Assembly: GCF_900106835.1 (NCBI RefSeq)
Contig: NZ_FNNR01000014.1
Location: forward strand, 1 to 64,000
Reading direction: 5' to 3'
From: Arthrobacter sp. cf158
GTDB taxonomy: Bacteria; Actinomycetota; Actinomycetes; Actinomycetales; Micrococcaceae
DNA length: 64,000 bases
The notes under the pieces were generated by a model. That model had not been told where the DNA came from. It searched no databases and worked only from the letters and a program-made list of their open reading frames with translations. Below, piece by piece: positions 34,669-42,724 of this stretch. A program made the translations under genes and the position numbers. The number at the start of each line of letters is the position of its first letter. Within the stretch, counting starts at the first letter, position 1.

Positions 34669-35628
34669 CTAACCTTTGGAATTCGTACGGAGGAGGAGGC
34701 GCTGAGCCACCGTGAGGATGATGATGATCACGGACATGACCAAGGCAAGTGCGGCACCGAATCCGAATCGGCCCATCACAAAGGTCTCCTTATAGATGGT
34801 CACTGCGAGAGTTTCGGACGCGCCATAGGGCCCGCCGCCCGTCAGTGCTTGAATCTGGTCGAAGACACGCAGACCGTTGATCAGCATGAGTGTCATGGCG
34901 ATCACCACCGAGGGCATGATGGCCGGGAGGACCACATAGTTGAACCTTTGCCACAAGCTTGCCCCGTCAAGGGACGCCGCCTCTTCGAGCTCCGGAGAAA
35001 CGGTTGCCAGTCCGGCCAGGTACATGACCATGACCAAGCCGACGTTCTGCCAAACCATGACAATGATGATCGCTGGAAGGACGGTTGACGGGTCGCCCAG
35101 CCACGTCCGCTGCAAAGACTCCAGTCCGATCGAGGCAAGGAATTCGTTGAGCGGGCCGTCTTGTTCGAAGATGAACTTCCAAATGTAGGAGGTCGCCAAC
35201 GAGCTGAGCACCACCGGAGCGAAGATCAGCGTACGAATAACATTGCGCGATTTCACGGTCCGGTTAAGGCCGAGAGCCAGTAGCAAACCGAGGACGTTTG
35301 TCAGAACCACGAATGAAATGCCGATGATGAAGGTGTTGATCAGTGCTGTGGTGGTCGGGCCACCCTCGGCAATTGCCGCGAAGTTGTCCCAGCCGACAAA
35401 CTGCCACTTTCCCAAGCCTTTCCAGTTGGTAAAGGCGAAGAATGCCCCAATGGCGCTGGGGGCGTAGTGGATGAGCACCAGGGCCAGGAGTGCGGGGGTG
35501 AACCACCACCACGTGGCGAACCGACGCTCTGTGCCGCGGTGATCTTTGCGGCCGTTCTGCTTGCTGGAGCGGGGCTGGCGCCCGGTGACCCGGGCGCCCT
35601 CCGCTTTCTGCTCAAGTTGTGCGGTCAT
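34669..35628 (-). CDS. Carbohydrate ABC transporter permease (MalF-type)
   Basis: From ATG 35628 (GGAAG eight bases upstream) the protein has 319 residues with a charged N-terminal tail, six transmembrane segments and the EAA motif EEAASLDGASLWQRFNYVVLP. With the MalG-type partner it forms the channel of a sugar importer. An in-frame ATG at 35643 would add five residues. The gene follows the binding-protein gene by 34 bases. Confidence 0.92.
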   Translation of the reverse strand: MTAQLEQKAEGARVTGRQPRSSKQNGRKDHRGTERRFATWWWFTPALLALVLIHYAPSAIGAFFAFTNWKGLGKWQFVGWDNFAAIAEGGPTTTALINTFIIGISFVVLTNVLGLLLALGLNRTVKSRNVIRTLIFAPVVLSSLATSYIWKFIFEQDGPLNEFLASIGLESLQRTWLGDPSTVLPAIIIVMVWQNVGLVMVMYLAGLATVSPELEEAASLDGASLWQRFNYVVLPAIMPSVVIAMTLMLINGLRVFDQIQALTGGGPYGASETLAVTIYKETFVMGRFGFGAALALVMSVIIIILTVAQRLLLRTNSKG

Positions 35629-35662
35629 GGGATGTTCTTCCAATCGGGTTGGTCGCCGGTGA

Positions 35663-36985
35663 CTAGGCGCCGCGGTCGTACTGCTCGTCCATGGTCTTCA
35701 GAACCTGGTCAGGACTAGCCTGACCGGTCAGAAGTCCTTGGATGCCAGTGCCAAGTGAGTCGTAAACACCGCTGTTCGGCCAGAGGTAGTTGGGCTGCGT
35801 AACGATCTTCTTCTCAGGTTCGGAGAAGAAGGGCTCAAGCAGTGGGAACTGCGCAGGCACCGTCCCCGAGACTGCGGCAGTGATCGAAACGTTTCCGTTG
35901 GCTTTCGCCAGGGCATCCTGGTTGGCCGGCTGGGCGAGGAACTCAAGGAACTTGAGGGTGGAGCCCTTGTGCTTGCCTGCGGCGTTGACGGCCAGGGCGT
36001 TGCCCGGGCTCGCGATCAGTCTGGTGTCCTCGGCTTTCTCGCCGGGGATGACTGATACGTCGAAGGATCCATCCTTGACCTGGCCACGAAGGGCAGCGAC
36101 TGCACCGGCCGGAGCGAATACAGCTGCCACCTTGCCTTGGGCGACGGACGGGAACAGCTGATCGAACCCGGCACCTGCGGCGCCATCCTGGTAGCAGCCG
36201 GCGTCCTTGAACTTCACGATCTGTTCCAGCACCTTCTTCCAGTCAGAGTCAGCGAACGTGGTTTCCTTCTTCGCGCGCTTTGCATCCCACTGGGGATCCT
36301 TGGCGTACACAAAGGAAGCAGCCAGCTGCATTGCCTGGAGACCCGTGTTGGCACCGGAAGTACCTGCGACTGCGAAGAACGACTTACCCGCCGCCCGTGC
36401 CGTTTTGCACTGGGCGATGACTTCGTCCAACGTGGTTGCCTGCTTGAGGCCAAGCTCTTTCAAGACCGCCGTGTTTTGCAGTTCCGTAATGGGAGCAAGG
36501 TCGGCAGGAACTGCGAAGATCTTGTCTTCGTCGTAGTACAAGTTCTTTGCCGATGCAGGAATCGCATCTGCTGCCCACTTTTGATCGGTGAGGTCCTGCA
36601 GGTAGCCGGCCTCTGCCAATGACGCGAATGACTGGTTGTTGCCCCTGCCTGCCGTGACATAGAAGATGTCGGGTGCGTTGCCGGCTTGCAGCTGCGTACG
36701 CATCGTCTGCCCGTGCTGATCGTTAGGCGATTCCACCAATTTGACGGTGATGTTGGGGTTCTTTGCTTTGAAGGCGTCAATCAGTGCCAAGTAGGGGTTT
36801 CCCGCGCCGCCGCCTGTGAAGGCGGGAGTTGCGAGACTGATCTCTACTGGACCCGTTTCCTCCGCGATGGGTTCGCTGCTGCTGGCATCTCCGCCGCCGC
36901 AAGCGCTCAAAGCCAAAGCGGTCACAGACGCTACCGCCGCGACGGAGAGGAACCTCCGGCCTGCGGGGCTTGTTACTTTCTTCAT
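35663..36985 (-). CDS. ABC sugar-binding lipoprotein
   Basis: The 440-residue precursor starts at ATG 36985 with AAAGG upstream; its signal peptide ends in ALSAC with Cys29 as lipid anchor. The mature part is a family 1 extracellular binding protein (AFKAKNPNITVKLVE, then LQAGNAPDIFYVTAGRG and FPSVAQGKVAAVF). It delivers a sugar or glycoside to the two permeases that follow. A close paralogue is encoded at 49805-51115; they share long identical stretches such as SPNDQHGQT/TPNDQHGQT and QAGNAPDIFYVTAGRG. Confidence 0.92.
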   Translation of the reverse strand: MKKVTSPAGRRFLSVAAVASVTALALSACGGGDASSSEPIAEETGPVEISLATPAFTGGGAGNPYLALIDAFKAKNPNITVKLVESPNDQHGQTMRTQLQAGNAPDIFYVTAGRGNNQSFASLAEAGYLQDLTDQKWAADAIPASAKNLYYDEDKIFAVPADLAPITELQNTAVLKELGLKQATTLDEVIAQCKTARAAGKSFFAVAGTSGANTGLQAMQLAASFVYAKDPQWDAKRAKKETTFADSDWKKVLEQIVKFKDAGCYQDGAAGAGFDQLFPSVAQGKVAAVFAPAGAVAALRGQVKDGSFDVSVIPGEKAEDTRLIASPGNALAVNAAGKHKGSTLKFLEFLAQPANQDALAKANGNVSITAAVSGTVPAQFPLLEPFFSEPEKKIVTQPNYLWPNSGVYDSLGTGIQGLLTGQASPDQVLKTMDEQYDRGA

Positions 36986-37311
36986 GGTGTGGCCTTTCAT
37001 GACGTCGTTGTCCTGTTCGCCGTAGCGATCAGTGGATTCGAGCCTTGCGTCAGTTTGTGTTTCCTGGATCACAAGCTGGCTCCTGTCATTCAAGGTAGGT
37101 CAGGAAACTGCGGCCATGGAAATAGTTATCGTCTATGCTCACCATCTTCTCTCCGCATGGCTGTTTTCCCCCATGGGTATTTGCGCGCGTTTGAGGCCCA
37201 ATTCAGATGTCGCGCGGAAGGACCCGGCCGTGTCCAGGACGAATTCGAAGACAGTCACAGTGGTGAGGGTCCGAGGGACATCACCTTCGACGACGCTGGT
37301 CGTGGAGACGC
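36986..37311. other. Intergenic region ahead of the sugar importer operon
   Basis: No credible gene is seen in these 326 bases. They hold the presumed promoter of the binding-protein operon. A word TATCGTCTAT at 37127-37136 is shared, in opposite orientation, with the promoter region of the meta-cleavage operon (20149-20158). Confidence 0.4.
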
Positions 37312-37956
37312 CTAGACGAGATCCGCTAACAGGTACGCGGCGATCATGCCGGAAAGATTATGGAGCATTTCATCCCAGTCGTCCTGCTCGGTGCGTGGAG
37401 ATGAATGCCCCAGCCCCAGATGACGTGCAAGGACGTCATAGGAAAAGGTGAAGGCCCAATATCGCTTGCGCTCGGACGCTTCAGGAAGCGCAGCGCTGAG
37501 CCGCTGCAGGGCGTCGTCGAAGCATGCGCCCAACCTGGAATGGGACGCCGCACCCCGTTCCGAGATGGACTTGTCCCCGACTGCATGGAACATCAAGGCC
37601 CTAAGGACGGCCGCCTCTGCTTCCAGTACGGCGGCGAGCCGGGACACGACGCCGCCTACGAACCTCTCGGGTGGAGTGGCAGGTTCATCCTCGGACGCAC
37701 CGAAGAGCTCGGCGGCATGGGCGTCCATGCGATCCATTACTCTTTCATGGACCGCGTGGACGAGTTCGCTCTTGCCTTTGAACCTGGAGTAGATGGTGCC
37801 TGTTGTAACTCCCGCACGGGATGCCACCTCTGCCAAGCTGAAGTCACTCGCGCCGCGGGCGGACAAGGCCTCCTCTGCAGCATCCAGCAGCTTGGCTTCG
37901 GACTGCCTGCTGCGTTCTTGCTGCGGAATTTTCCTGCCCGCTCCGACGACGCCCAT
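37312..37956 (-). CDS. TetR family transcriptional regulator
   Basis: The 214-residue protein has a TetR helix-turn-helix at residues 30-65 (EVASRAGVTTGTIYSRFKGKSELV) and a helical effector domain. It is related to the second TetR protein of the window (46308-46964): both have TGTIYSRFKGK/IGSIYARFEGK and ERGAASH/QRGAASH at similar positions. It precedes the sugar-binding protein gene in the same direction and follows the PhzA/B-like gene by 22 bases, so it may control either unit. Confidence 0.9.
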   Translation of the reverse strand: MGVVGAGRKIPQQERSRQSEAKLLDAAEEALSARGASDFSLAEVASRAGVTTGTIYSRFKGKSELVHAVHERVMDRMDAHAAELFGASEDEPATPPERFVGGVVSRLAAVLEAEAAVLRALMFHAVGDKSISERGAASHSRLGACFDDALQRLSAALPEASERKRYWAFTFSYDVLARHLGLGHSSPRTEQDDWDEMLHNLSGMIAAYLLADLV

Positions 37957-37978
37957 GAGACTCCCTGTTTCGTATGAC

Positions 37979-38467
37979 CTAGTTCAAGAGTTCCGCCGGT
38001 GTCTGCCACTCAGCCGGGGGCTTCCAGTCTCCCAGCGGCGGCGTGGGAACGGGATCGCCAGCATCATTGCGTGACGGCTGTGTGGGATCACAGAATTCGC
38101 GGAACTCCTTGATCTTTCCATCCTCCAAGCGAAAAGCCATGACGTAGTGGTTCGCCGCGTTGACAGGTTCATGACCATCTATGCGGATGACACCCCTACC
38201 GTCGCACTCCGCCCAGAACCGGTCGTCGTACTGCGTGTCGAAAACTTCCACGCCGCTCCACGTCCAGTCCGTGAAGATTTGGCGGTTGCGCGTGAAGTTG
38301 TAGCTGATCTCCCTGATTCCCTCCATGTCGATGGGATGCCCCATCGAGGTCCAGGGAAGCTCCTTGCGCCCATCCACGGCGAAGAGGGCAGCCCTCTCAA
38401 GTCCTGAGGTAACGAAGAATCGCTCCACTGTCCGTCGGTTTACTTCCTTGATGCTGCTGTGGGCCAT
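37979..38467 (-). CDS. PhzA/PhzB-like protein (NTF2-like fold)
   Basis: From ATG 38467 (AAGGAG eight bases upstream) the 162-residue protein matches PhzA/B in length and pattern: NRRTVERFFVTSGLERAALFA, then NRQIFTDWTWSGVEVFDT, EPVNAANHYVMAFRLEDGKIKEFREFCDP. PhzA/B acts in phenazine assembly, but homologues in catabolic loci lack the other phz genes, as here. The NTF2-like cone could bind an aromatic or keto intermediate. A 26-base AT-rich inverted repeat lies directly upstream. Confidence 0.82.
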   Translation of the reverse strand: MAHSSIKEVNRRTVERFFVTSGLERAALFAVDGRKELPWTSMGHPIDMEGIREISYNFTRNRQIFTDWTWSGVEVFDTQYDDRFWAECDGRGVIRIDGHEPVNAANHYVMAFRLEDGKIKEFREFCDPTQPSRNDAGDPVPTPPLGDWKPPAEWQTPAELLN

Positions 38468-38496
38468 GCCGGCTTCTCCTTGAGCTGTACGAATCA

Positions 38497-38522
38497 ATAA
38501 TCATAATCGTAATTATGATTAT
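38497..38522. promoter_or_regulatory. AT-rich 11-4-11 inverted repeat
   Basis: ATAATCATAAT and ATTATGATTAT are perfect complements around CGTA, immediately upstream of the PhzA/B-like start. Such an AT-rich island is exceptional in this GC-rich DNA and looks like an operator overlapping a promoter. A similar, less perfect repeat precedes the LysR gene at 41661-41682. Confidence 0.6.
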
Positions 38523-38564
38523 GGTTAAGTTAGCCGCGGGTGACCTGATCGTCAAGAGCCCCCT

Positions 38565-40154
38565 CTATGCAGTGTCCTTCCGGTCCGCCAAGCGTTGCTC
38601 CGGCATGAAGATGGACAGCAGCACCCCCACGGCGAAGATGCACGCCAGAAGGCCGAAGATCGGTAGGAACGCATCTGTGTAGATGGTGGCAACTCCGGAT
38701 TGGAGCGCCGGCGGGAGCTGTTGGACGGCCTGTGGATCGGTGATCATCGATGGCGGCAGACCAAGCTTGTTGTTAGCCGAACCCTGCGCGAGCATCGTCG
38801 CGAACAGCCCACCGAAGACAGCGGTACCTACCGTAACGCCTAGTTCGCGAAGGTAACCAAGAGAAGCTGTCACGCTTCCCACCACCGAATGCGGCATCGC
38901 ATTTTGCGCTGCCACCACGGTGATTTGCATGAAGCTCCCCACCGCCAACCCCATGAGTGCGAGCAGTATGCCGACGACCGGAAGCGGCGTACCGGGCTGA
39001 AGGAACCTAAGGCAGATGGCCACCGCCGCAGCAAGGGCCGAACCGGCCAGGGGGAAAATCTTGTACCTCCCGGTGCGGCTTACAATCCAACCCGTGAGGT
39101 TGGTGGACACCATCATTCCCAGGACCATGGGCAGCAGAATCATCCCTGCAACGGACGCTGACGTGGAGTAAACCATCTGCACATAGCTGGGCAGGTACGC
39201 CACCACACTGAACAAGCCGGCTCCGATAACCAAGCCCAAACCGGCCGCATTAACCACAGGCCAGCTCCGGAACATCCCCATGGGGATCAAGGCGTGCTCA
39301 CATCGAATCTCGACGACCACGAACAGCACCCCAGAGACAGCAGTCAGCCCACCGAGCCCCAAAAGAACCCCAGCCGGAGTCCCCGATTCGGTGGATAGCG
39401 AGATCATCGCCACCAAGGAACACGTGAAGATCACCATGAGCAGGGTGCCGGCCCAATCCACACCCCCGGCACCGCGGTTGGATTTGAGACGGCGGAGCGA
39501 AAACGCCATGGCCAAGGCCAGCAAGCCAACTGGGATGTTGATCCAGAACACCCATCTCCAGCCGACGGTGTCAGTAATGGCGCCACCCACCAAGGGGCTG
39601 ATGACTGTAGCTACACCAAAAACAGATCCGAGCGGCCCAAGATACTTTGCCCGCTGACGGGGCGGAACAAGGTCCGCGATAATTGCCGGCGGCAGCACAG
39701 CCAGCCCCGCGCCGCCAAGCCCCTGCATGCCACGGAATAGTGAGAGTTGAATCATGTCCTGCGCGAAGCCGCACAACACGGATGACCCGAGGAAAATCGT
39801 GAGGGCGACCATGAGAAGTACGGGACGGCCGAAGCGGTCCCCCAGGCGCCCGTAGACGGGCATGCCTATTGTCATCGCCAGCGTGTACGCCGTGATGATC
39901 CAGGCCATATGGCGCGCGCCATCCAGTTCACCCACCACGGTGGGCAGTGCAGTGGCGACAATCGTATGGTCCAGGGCGCCCAGCAGGACGATGATCAGCA
40001 GTGCCGTATAGATGGGGCCAACCCGGACTTTCGGCCCCTGATGACCAGGCTCGGGCGTCTCCACGGACGGACCAGCCGCCGAATATCCGTCGATGCGAGG
40101 CTCACCCTGAGCAGGATCCGAATTGGTGAGTGGGGACAAGTTTGGACGGCGCAC
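38565..40154 (-). CDS. MFS drug/metabolite exporter, DHA2 (EmrB/QacA) family
   Basis: The 529-residue protein starts at GTG with GAGG five bases upstream and has 14 hydrophobic segments. It shows LDHTIVATALPTVVGEL in helix 1, GRLGDRFGRPVLL in the first loop and the antiporter motif LGSVFGVATVISPLVGG in helix 5, all typical of 14-TMS proton antiporters. It is likely to export an aromatic or its toxic intermediate. It is divergent from the flavin reductase gene and followed by the PhzA/B-like and TetR genes. Confidence 0.9.
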   Translation of the reverse strand: MRRPNLSPLTNSDPAQGEPRIDGYSAAGPSVETPEPGHQGPKVRVGPIYTALLIIVLLGALDHTIVATALPTVVGELDGARHMAWIITAYTLAMTIGMPVYGRLGDRFGRPVLLMVALTIFLGSSVLCGFAQDMIQLSLFRGMQGLGGAGLAVLPPAIIADLVPPRQRAKYLGPLGSVFGVATVISPLVGGAITDTVGWRWVFWINIPVGLLALAMAFSLRRLKSNRGAGGVDWAGTLLMVIFTCSLVAMISLSTESGTPAGVLLGLGGLTAVSGVLFVVVEIRCEHALIPMGMFRSWPVVNAAGLGLVIGAGLFSVVAYLPSYVQMVYSTSASVAGMILLPMVLGMMVSTNLTGWIVSRTGRYKIFPLAGSALAAAVAICLRFLQPGTPLPVVGILLALMGLAVGSFMQITVVAAQNAMPHSVVGSVTASLGYLRELGVTVGTAVFGGLFATMLAQGSANNKLGLPPSMITDPQAVQQLPPALQSGVATIYTDAFLPIFGLLACIFAVGVLLSIFMPEQRLADRKDTA

Positions 40155-40172
40155 CGCAACCTCGTTCTGGGA

Positions 40173-40190
40173 GAGTCAACACATTGACTC
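40173..40190. promoter_or_regulatory. Inverted repeat in the divergent DHA2/flavin reductase promoter
   Basis: GAGTCAA and TTGACTC are perfect complements separated by CACA. It lies 19 bases upstream of the exporter start and contains a -35-like TTGACT, so a bound regulator could control transcription in this gap. Confidence 0.45.
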
Positions 40191-40405
40191 GATACCGGCC
40201 AGATGCGCGTCCGGAGGAACGTTCACCCCGACCGACGGGCCATGAAGCCCCGGTATCCCAACGAACCTATCATCGGCCTCCGCTTCGGCGCCCAGGCATG
40301 GAGCATCGGAATTCGCGATAGCGCACATATTTTGGAACTATTTCCACACCCGCGTCTCCCCCGCGTTTACTGGAGGAAATCTCAACGAAGAGGAGAGCAA
40401 AAACG

Positions 40406-41620
40406 ATGACCCAGAGCATCCGCGCTTCTACCGCCGAAACGCACGAAACCAGCCCCGAAAACGCTGCCTGGTTCCGCTACGTCCTCGGCCAATACCCCAC
40501 AGGCGTCACCCTGGTTACGGCCGCACCCGGTGACGGTGACCGTGCCGGAATGGTGGTGGGGACTTTCAGTTCCGTCTCACTGGATCCACCGCTGGTGGCG
40601 TTCATGCCCGATGTCCGCTCGACGAGCTGGCCCAAGATCCGCGAGGCCGGTTCGTTCTGCGCCAACATTCTGACCGCCGGGCAGCAGGATGTCTGCCGGG
40701 CTTTTTCGCGCAAAGCCGAGGACCGCTTCAGCGCCAACCGATGGGGAGACACCCCGTCTGGCAGCCCGAGGCTTGAGGGGGCGGCCGCCTGGGTTGACTG
40801 CGACATTGAAGACGTCATCCGCTCGGGCGATCACGACATCGTCATCGGCCGCGTCAAAGCTCTGGGAGTGGGTTCATCCAAGGAACTGCCTCTGCTCTTC
40901 CTCCGCGGAGGCTATGGATCCTTCTCCATTCCGTCCATCGTTTCTCCGGCAACCGCGCTGACACGCCACGTTAAAGCAGCCGACGCAGCACGACCGGAGA
41001 TTGAGAGCCTCGCGAAAACGTTGAAGCTCGAAGTCCTGGTGAGTGGCGTCGTCGACGACTCCGTCGTAGTACTTACCGCGGCCGGCGTGGACAGCTCGCC
41101 CGGCGGTTCGCCGTCCCGTGTCGGTGTTTCCTTCGGCCTTGCCGCCCCGCTGGCACCGCTTCATGTTGCATGGGCCGGCGAGGCTGCCGAGAAGCGGTGG
41201 ATCGACAACGCCCGCGAAGTCTTAGGCGACGTCGACGCCACACTTGCCCATGCAGAACTGCAGCAGGTCCGATCCGCAGGTTACGCAATTTCCGTAGACG
41301 TGGGCGCGGCAGCCGAGTTTGAGCGAATCGTCCACATCCCGAGCGATACGGCAGCGCCGGATCTCAGCGGCGTTCTGCCTCTCCTCATCGAGCGGGCTGC
41401 ATCATCCGGCCCCGCATCCTTGGACGATCCTGCAGGAGTAACATCCCTACACGCCCCGGTCTTCGATTCAGAAGGACAGGTTGCTGTGACGCTTACACTC
41501 AACGGATTCTCCGGAAACGACCCCCTGGCACGTCTGGAGGAGTGCCGCGACAGGCTTCTTACCTCAGCCAAGGCAATCTCCGCGGCGATCGGAGGTATTC
41601 CCCCGAGCCCCGCAGCTTAG
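40406..41620 (+). CDS. Flavin reductase fused to an IclR-like ligand-binding domain
   Basis: The 404-residue protein begins with a flavin reductase domain of the HpaC type (residues 20-175: RYVLGQYPTGVTLVTA, VGTFSSVSLDPPLVAFMP, FCANIL). Residues 190-400 match the effector domain of IclR regulators, including RSAGYAISVD and LHAPVFDSEGQVAVTLTLNGF, but there is no DNA-binding domain. The reductase would supply reduced flavin to the LLM monooxygenase nearby, while the sensor domain may adjust activity to substrate, as the C-terminal domain of Acinetobacter 4-hydroxyphenylacetate hydroxylase reductase does. GAGGAG precedes the ATG. Confidence 0.85.
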   Translation: MTQSIRASTAETHETSPENAAWFRYVLGQYPTGVTLVTAAPGDGDRAGMVVGTFSSVSLDPPLVAFMPDVRSTSWPKIREAGSFCANILTAGQQDVCRAFSRKAEDRFSANRWGDTPSGSPRLEGAAAWVDCDIEDVIRSGDHDIVIGRVKALGVGSSKELPLLFLRGGYGSFSIPSIVSPATALTRHVKAADAARPEIESLAKTLKLEVLVSGVVDDSVVVLTAAGVDSSPGGSPSRVGVSFGLAAPLAPLHVAWAGEAAEKRWIDNAREVLGDVDATLAHAELQQVRSAGYAISVDVGAAAEFERIVHIPSDTAAPDLSGVLPLLIERAASSGPASLDDPAGVTSLHAPVFDSEGQVAVTLTLNGFSGNDPLARLEECRDRLLTSAKAISAAIGGIPPSPAA

Positions 41621-41660
41621 GTCCGCGCTGGCTATTGACCCGGGCTGTGACGGCTCTCAT

Positions 41661-41682
41661 AATTAGTATCAGTATTCTAATT
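41661..41682. promoter_or_regulatory. AT-rich inverted repeat upstream of the LysR gene
   Basis: AATTAGTAT and ATTCTAATT pair with one mismatch around CAGT. Its size, AT content and four-base spacer resemble the repeat at 38497-38522, which suggests that one regulator, perhaps this LysR protein, sees both sites. Confidence 0.5.
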
Positions 41683-41699
41683 CGAATTTGGAGAATCAC

Positions 41700-42698
41700 A
41701 TGGTCAACCTACTGACTGCGGACCTCAACCTTTTGGTTGCTTTGGACGCCCTGCTCGTAGAACGCAATGTCACGCGAGCTGGTGCAAGGATCGGAATCAG
41801 CCAGCCGGCCATGAGCTCGTCCTTGCAGCGCCTTCGCAGGCAGTTCGATGACCAGCTGCTGACGCGCGTTGGATCGTCTTACGAACTCACGCCCTTGGCG
41901 CAGGTCCTCAAGGAAGACGTCGCCCAGATCCTGCGCATGGTGGAACGGACGTTTGATGCCCAGGCGGTCTTTGACCCTGCGTTGTCGACCCGCAGTTTCC
42001 GGATCGTCACTTCGGACTACTGCCTCACCGCCCTCTCCGGAAAACTGATGACCATGCTCCAAGAGGAGGCGCCGGGTGTGCAGGTTCACTTTGATGCCGT
42101 CACACCTCAGGCAGTGGAACGCATCAAGGAGACGCTCCAGACCGCTGATCTCATGCTCATCCCCAAGGGTCATTTTTCCGGCTTCCCCCATATGGAACTG
42201 TTTACCGATAACTGGGTATGCGTGACTGGAGCCACGTCACAGGCAGGAACACTGACAGTCGAGGAAATGAGGGACGCACGCTGGGCCAGGCTTTTCGGCG
42301 CCGAAGTGGATTCGACACTGGCCGATCGCAGGGTGTACGACCTCCAGCTGGGCGAGAAGACGGACATCATTGTGGACAGCTTCCTGATGTTGCCTTTCGC
42401 GGTGGCGGGAACGGCACGTCTGGCCCTCGTCCAGGAGAGGCTTGCACGAATGCTGGCGTCCGTGGCCGGAGTCAGGATTATGCAGCTTCCCATCAGCCTT
42501 CCCAGTTTGGTGGAGTGTGCCTGGTGGCATCCTTCAAAAACCGCAGACCCCGGGCATCAGTGGTTCCGACGATTGGTGGCGCGCGCCGCAGCCCAGCTCG
42601 ACTCCTCACCAACTGACCCTACTGTCCACAGATCTACAGAAAATCCCGAGGCAGAGCACCACGTGGAGCCGCAGACGGCTCAGCACGTTCTCGCCTGA
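41700..42698 (+). CDS. LysR family transcriptional regulator (NodD-like subgroup)
   Basis: From ATG 41700 (GGAG six bases upstream) the protein has 332 residues. The N-terminus DLNLLVALDALLVERNVTRAG and ISQPAMSSSLQRLRRQF form the winged helix of the NodD/NahR subgroup, whose members often respond to aromatic acids or flavonoids; the effector domain starts near residue 88 (RSFRIVTSDYCLTALSG). Placed between the flavin reductase and LLM genes it probably activates these and perhaps the exporter unit. Confidence 0.9.
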   Translation: MVNLLTADLNLLVALDALLVERNVTRAGARIGISQPAMSSSLQRLRRQFDDQLLTRVGSSYELTPLAQVLKEDVAQILRMVERTFDAQAVFDPALSTRSFRIVTSDYCLTALSGKLMTMLQEEAPGVQVHFDAVTPQAVERIKETLQTADLMLIPKGHFSGFPHMELFTDNWVCVTGATSQAGTLTVEEMRDARWARLFGAEVDSTLADRRVYDLQLGEKTDIIVDSFLMLPFAVAGTARLALVQERLARMLASVAGVRIMQLPISLPSLVECAWWHPSKTADPGHQWFRRLVARAAAQLDSSPTDPTVHRSTENPEAEHHVEPQTAQHVLA

Positions 42699-42724
42699 CA
42701 CAACAAAACATTTCAGGAGTTTCC

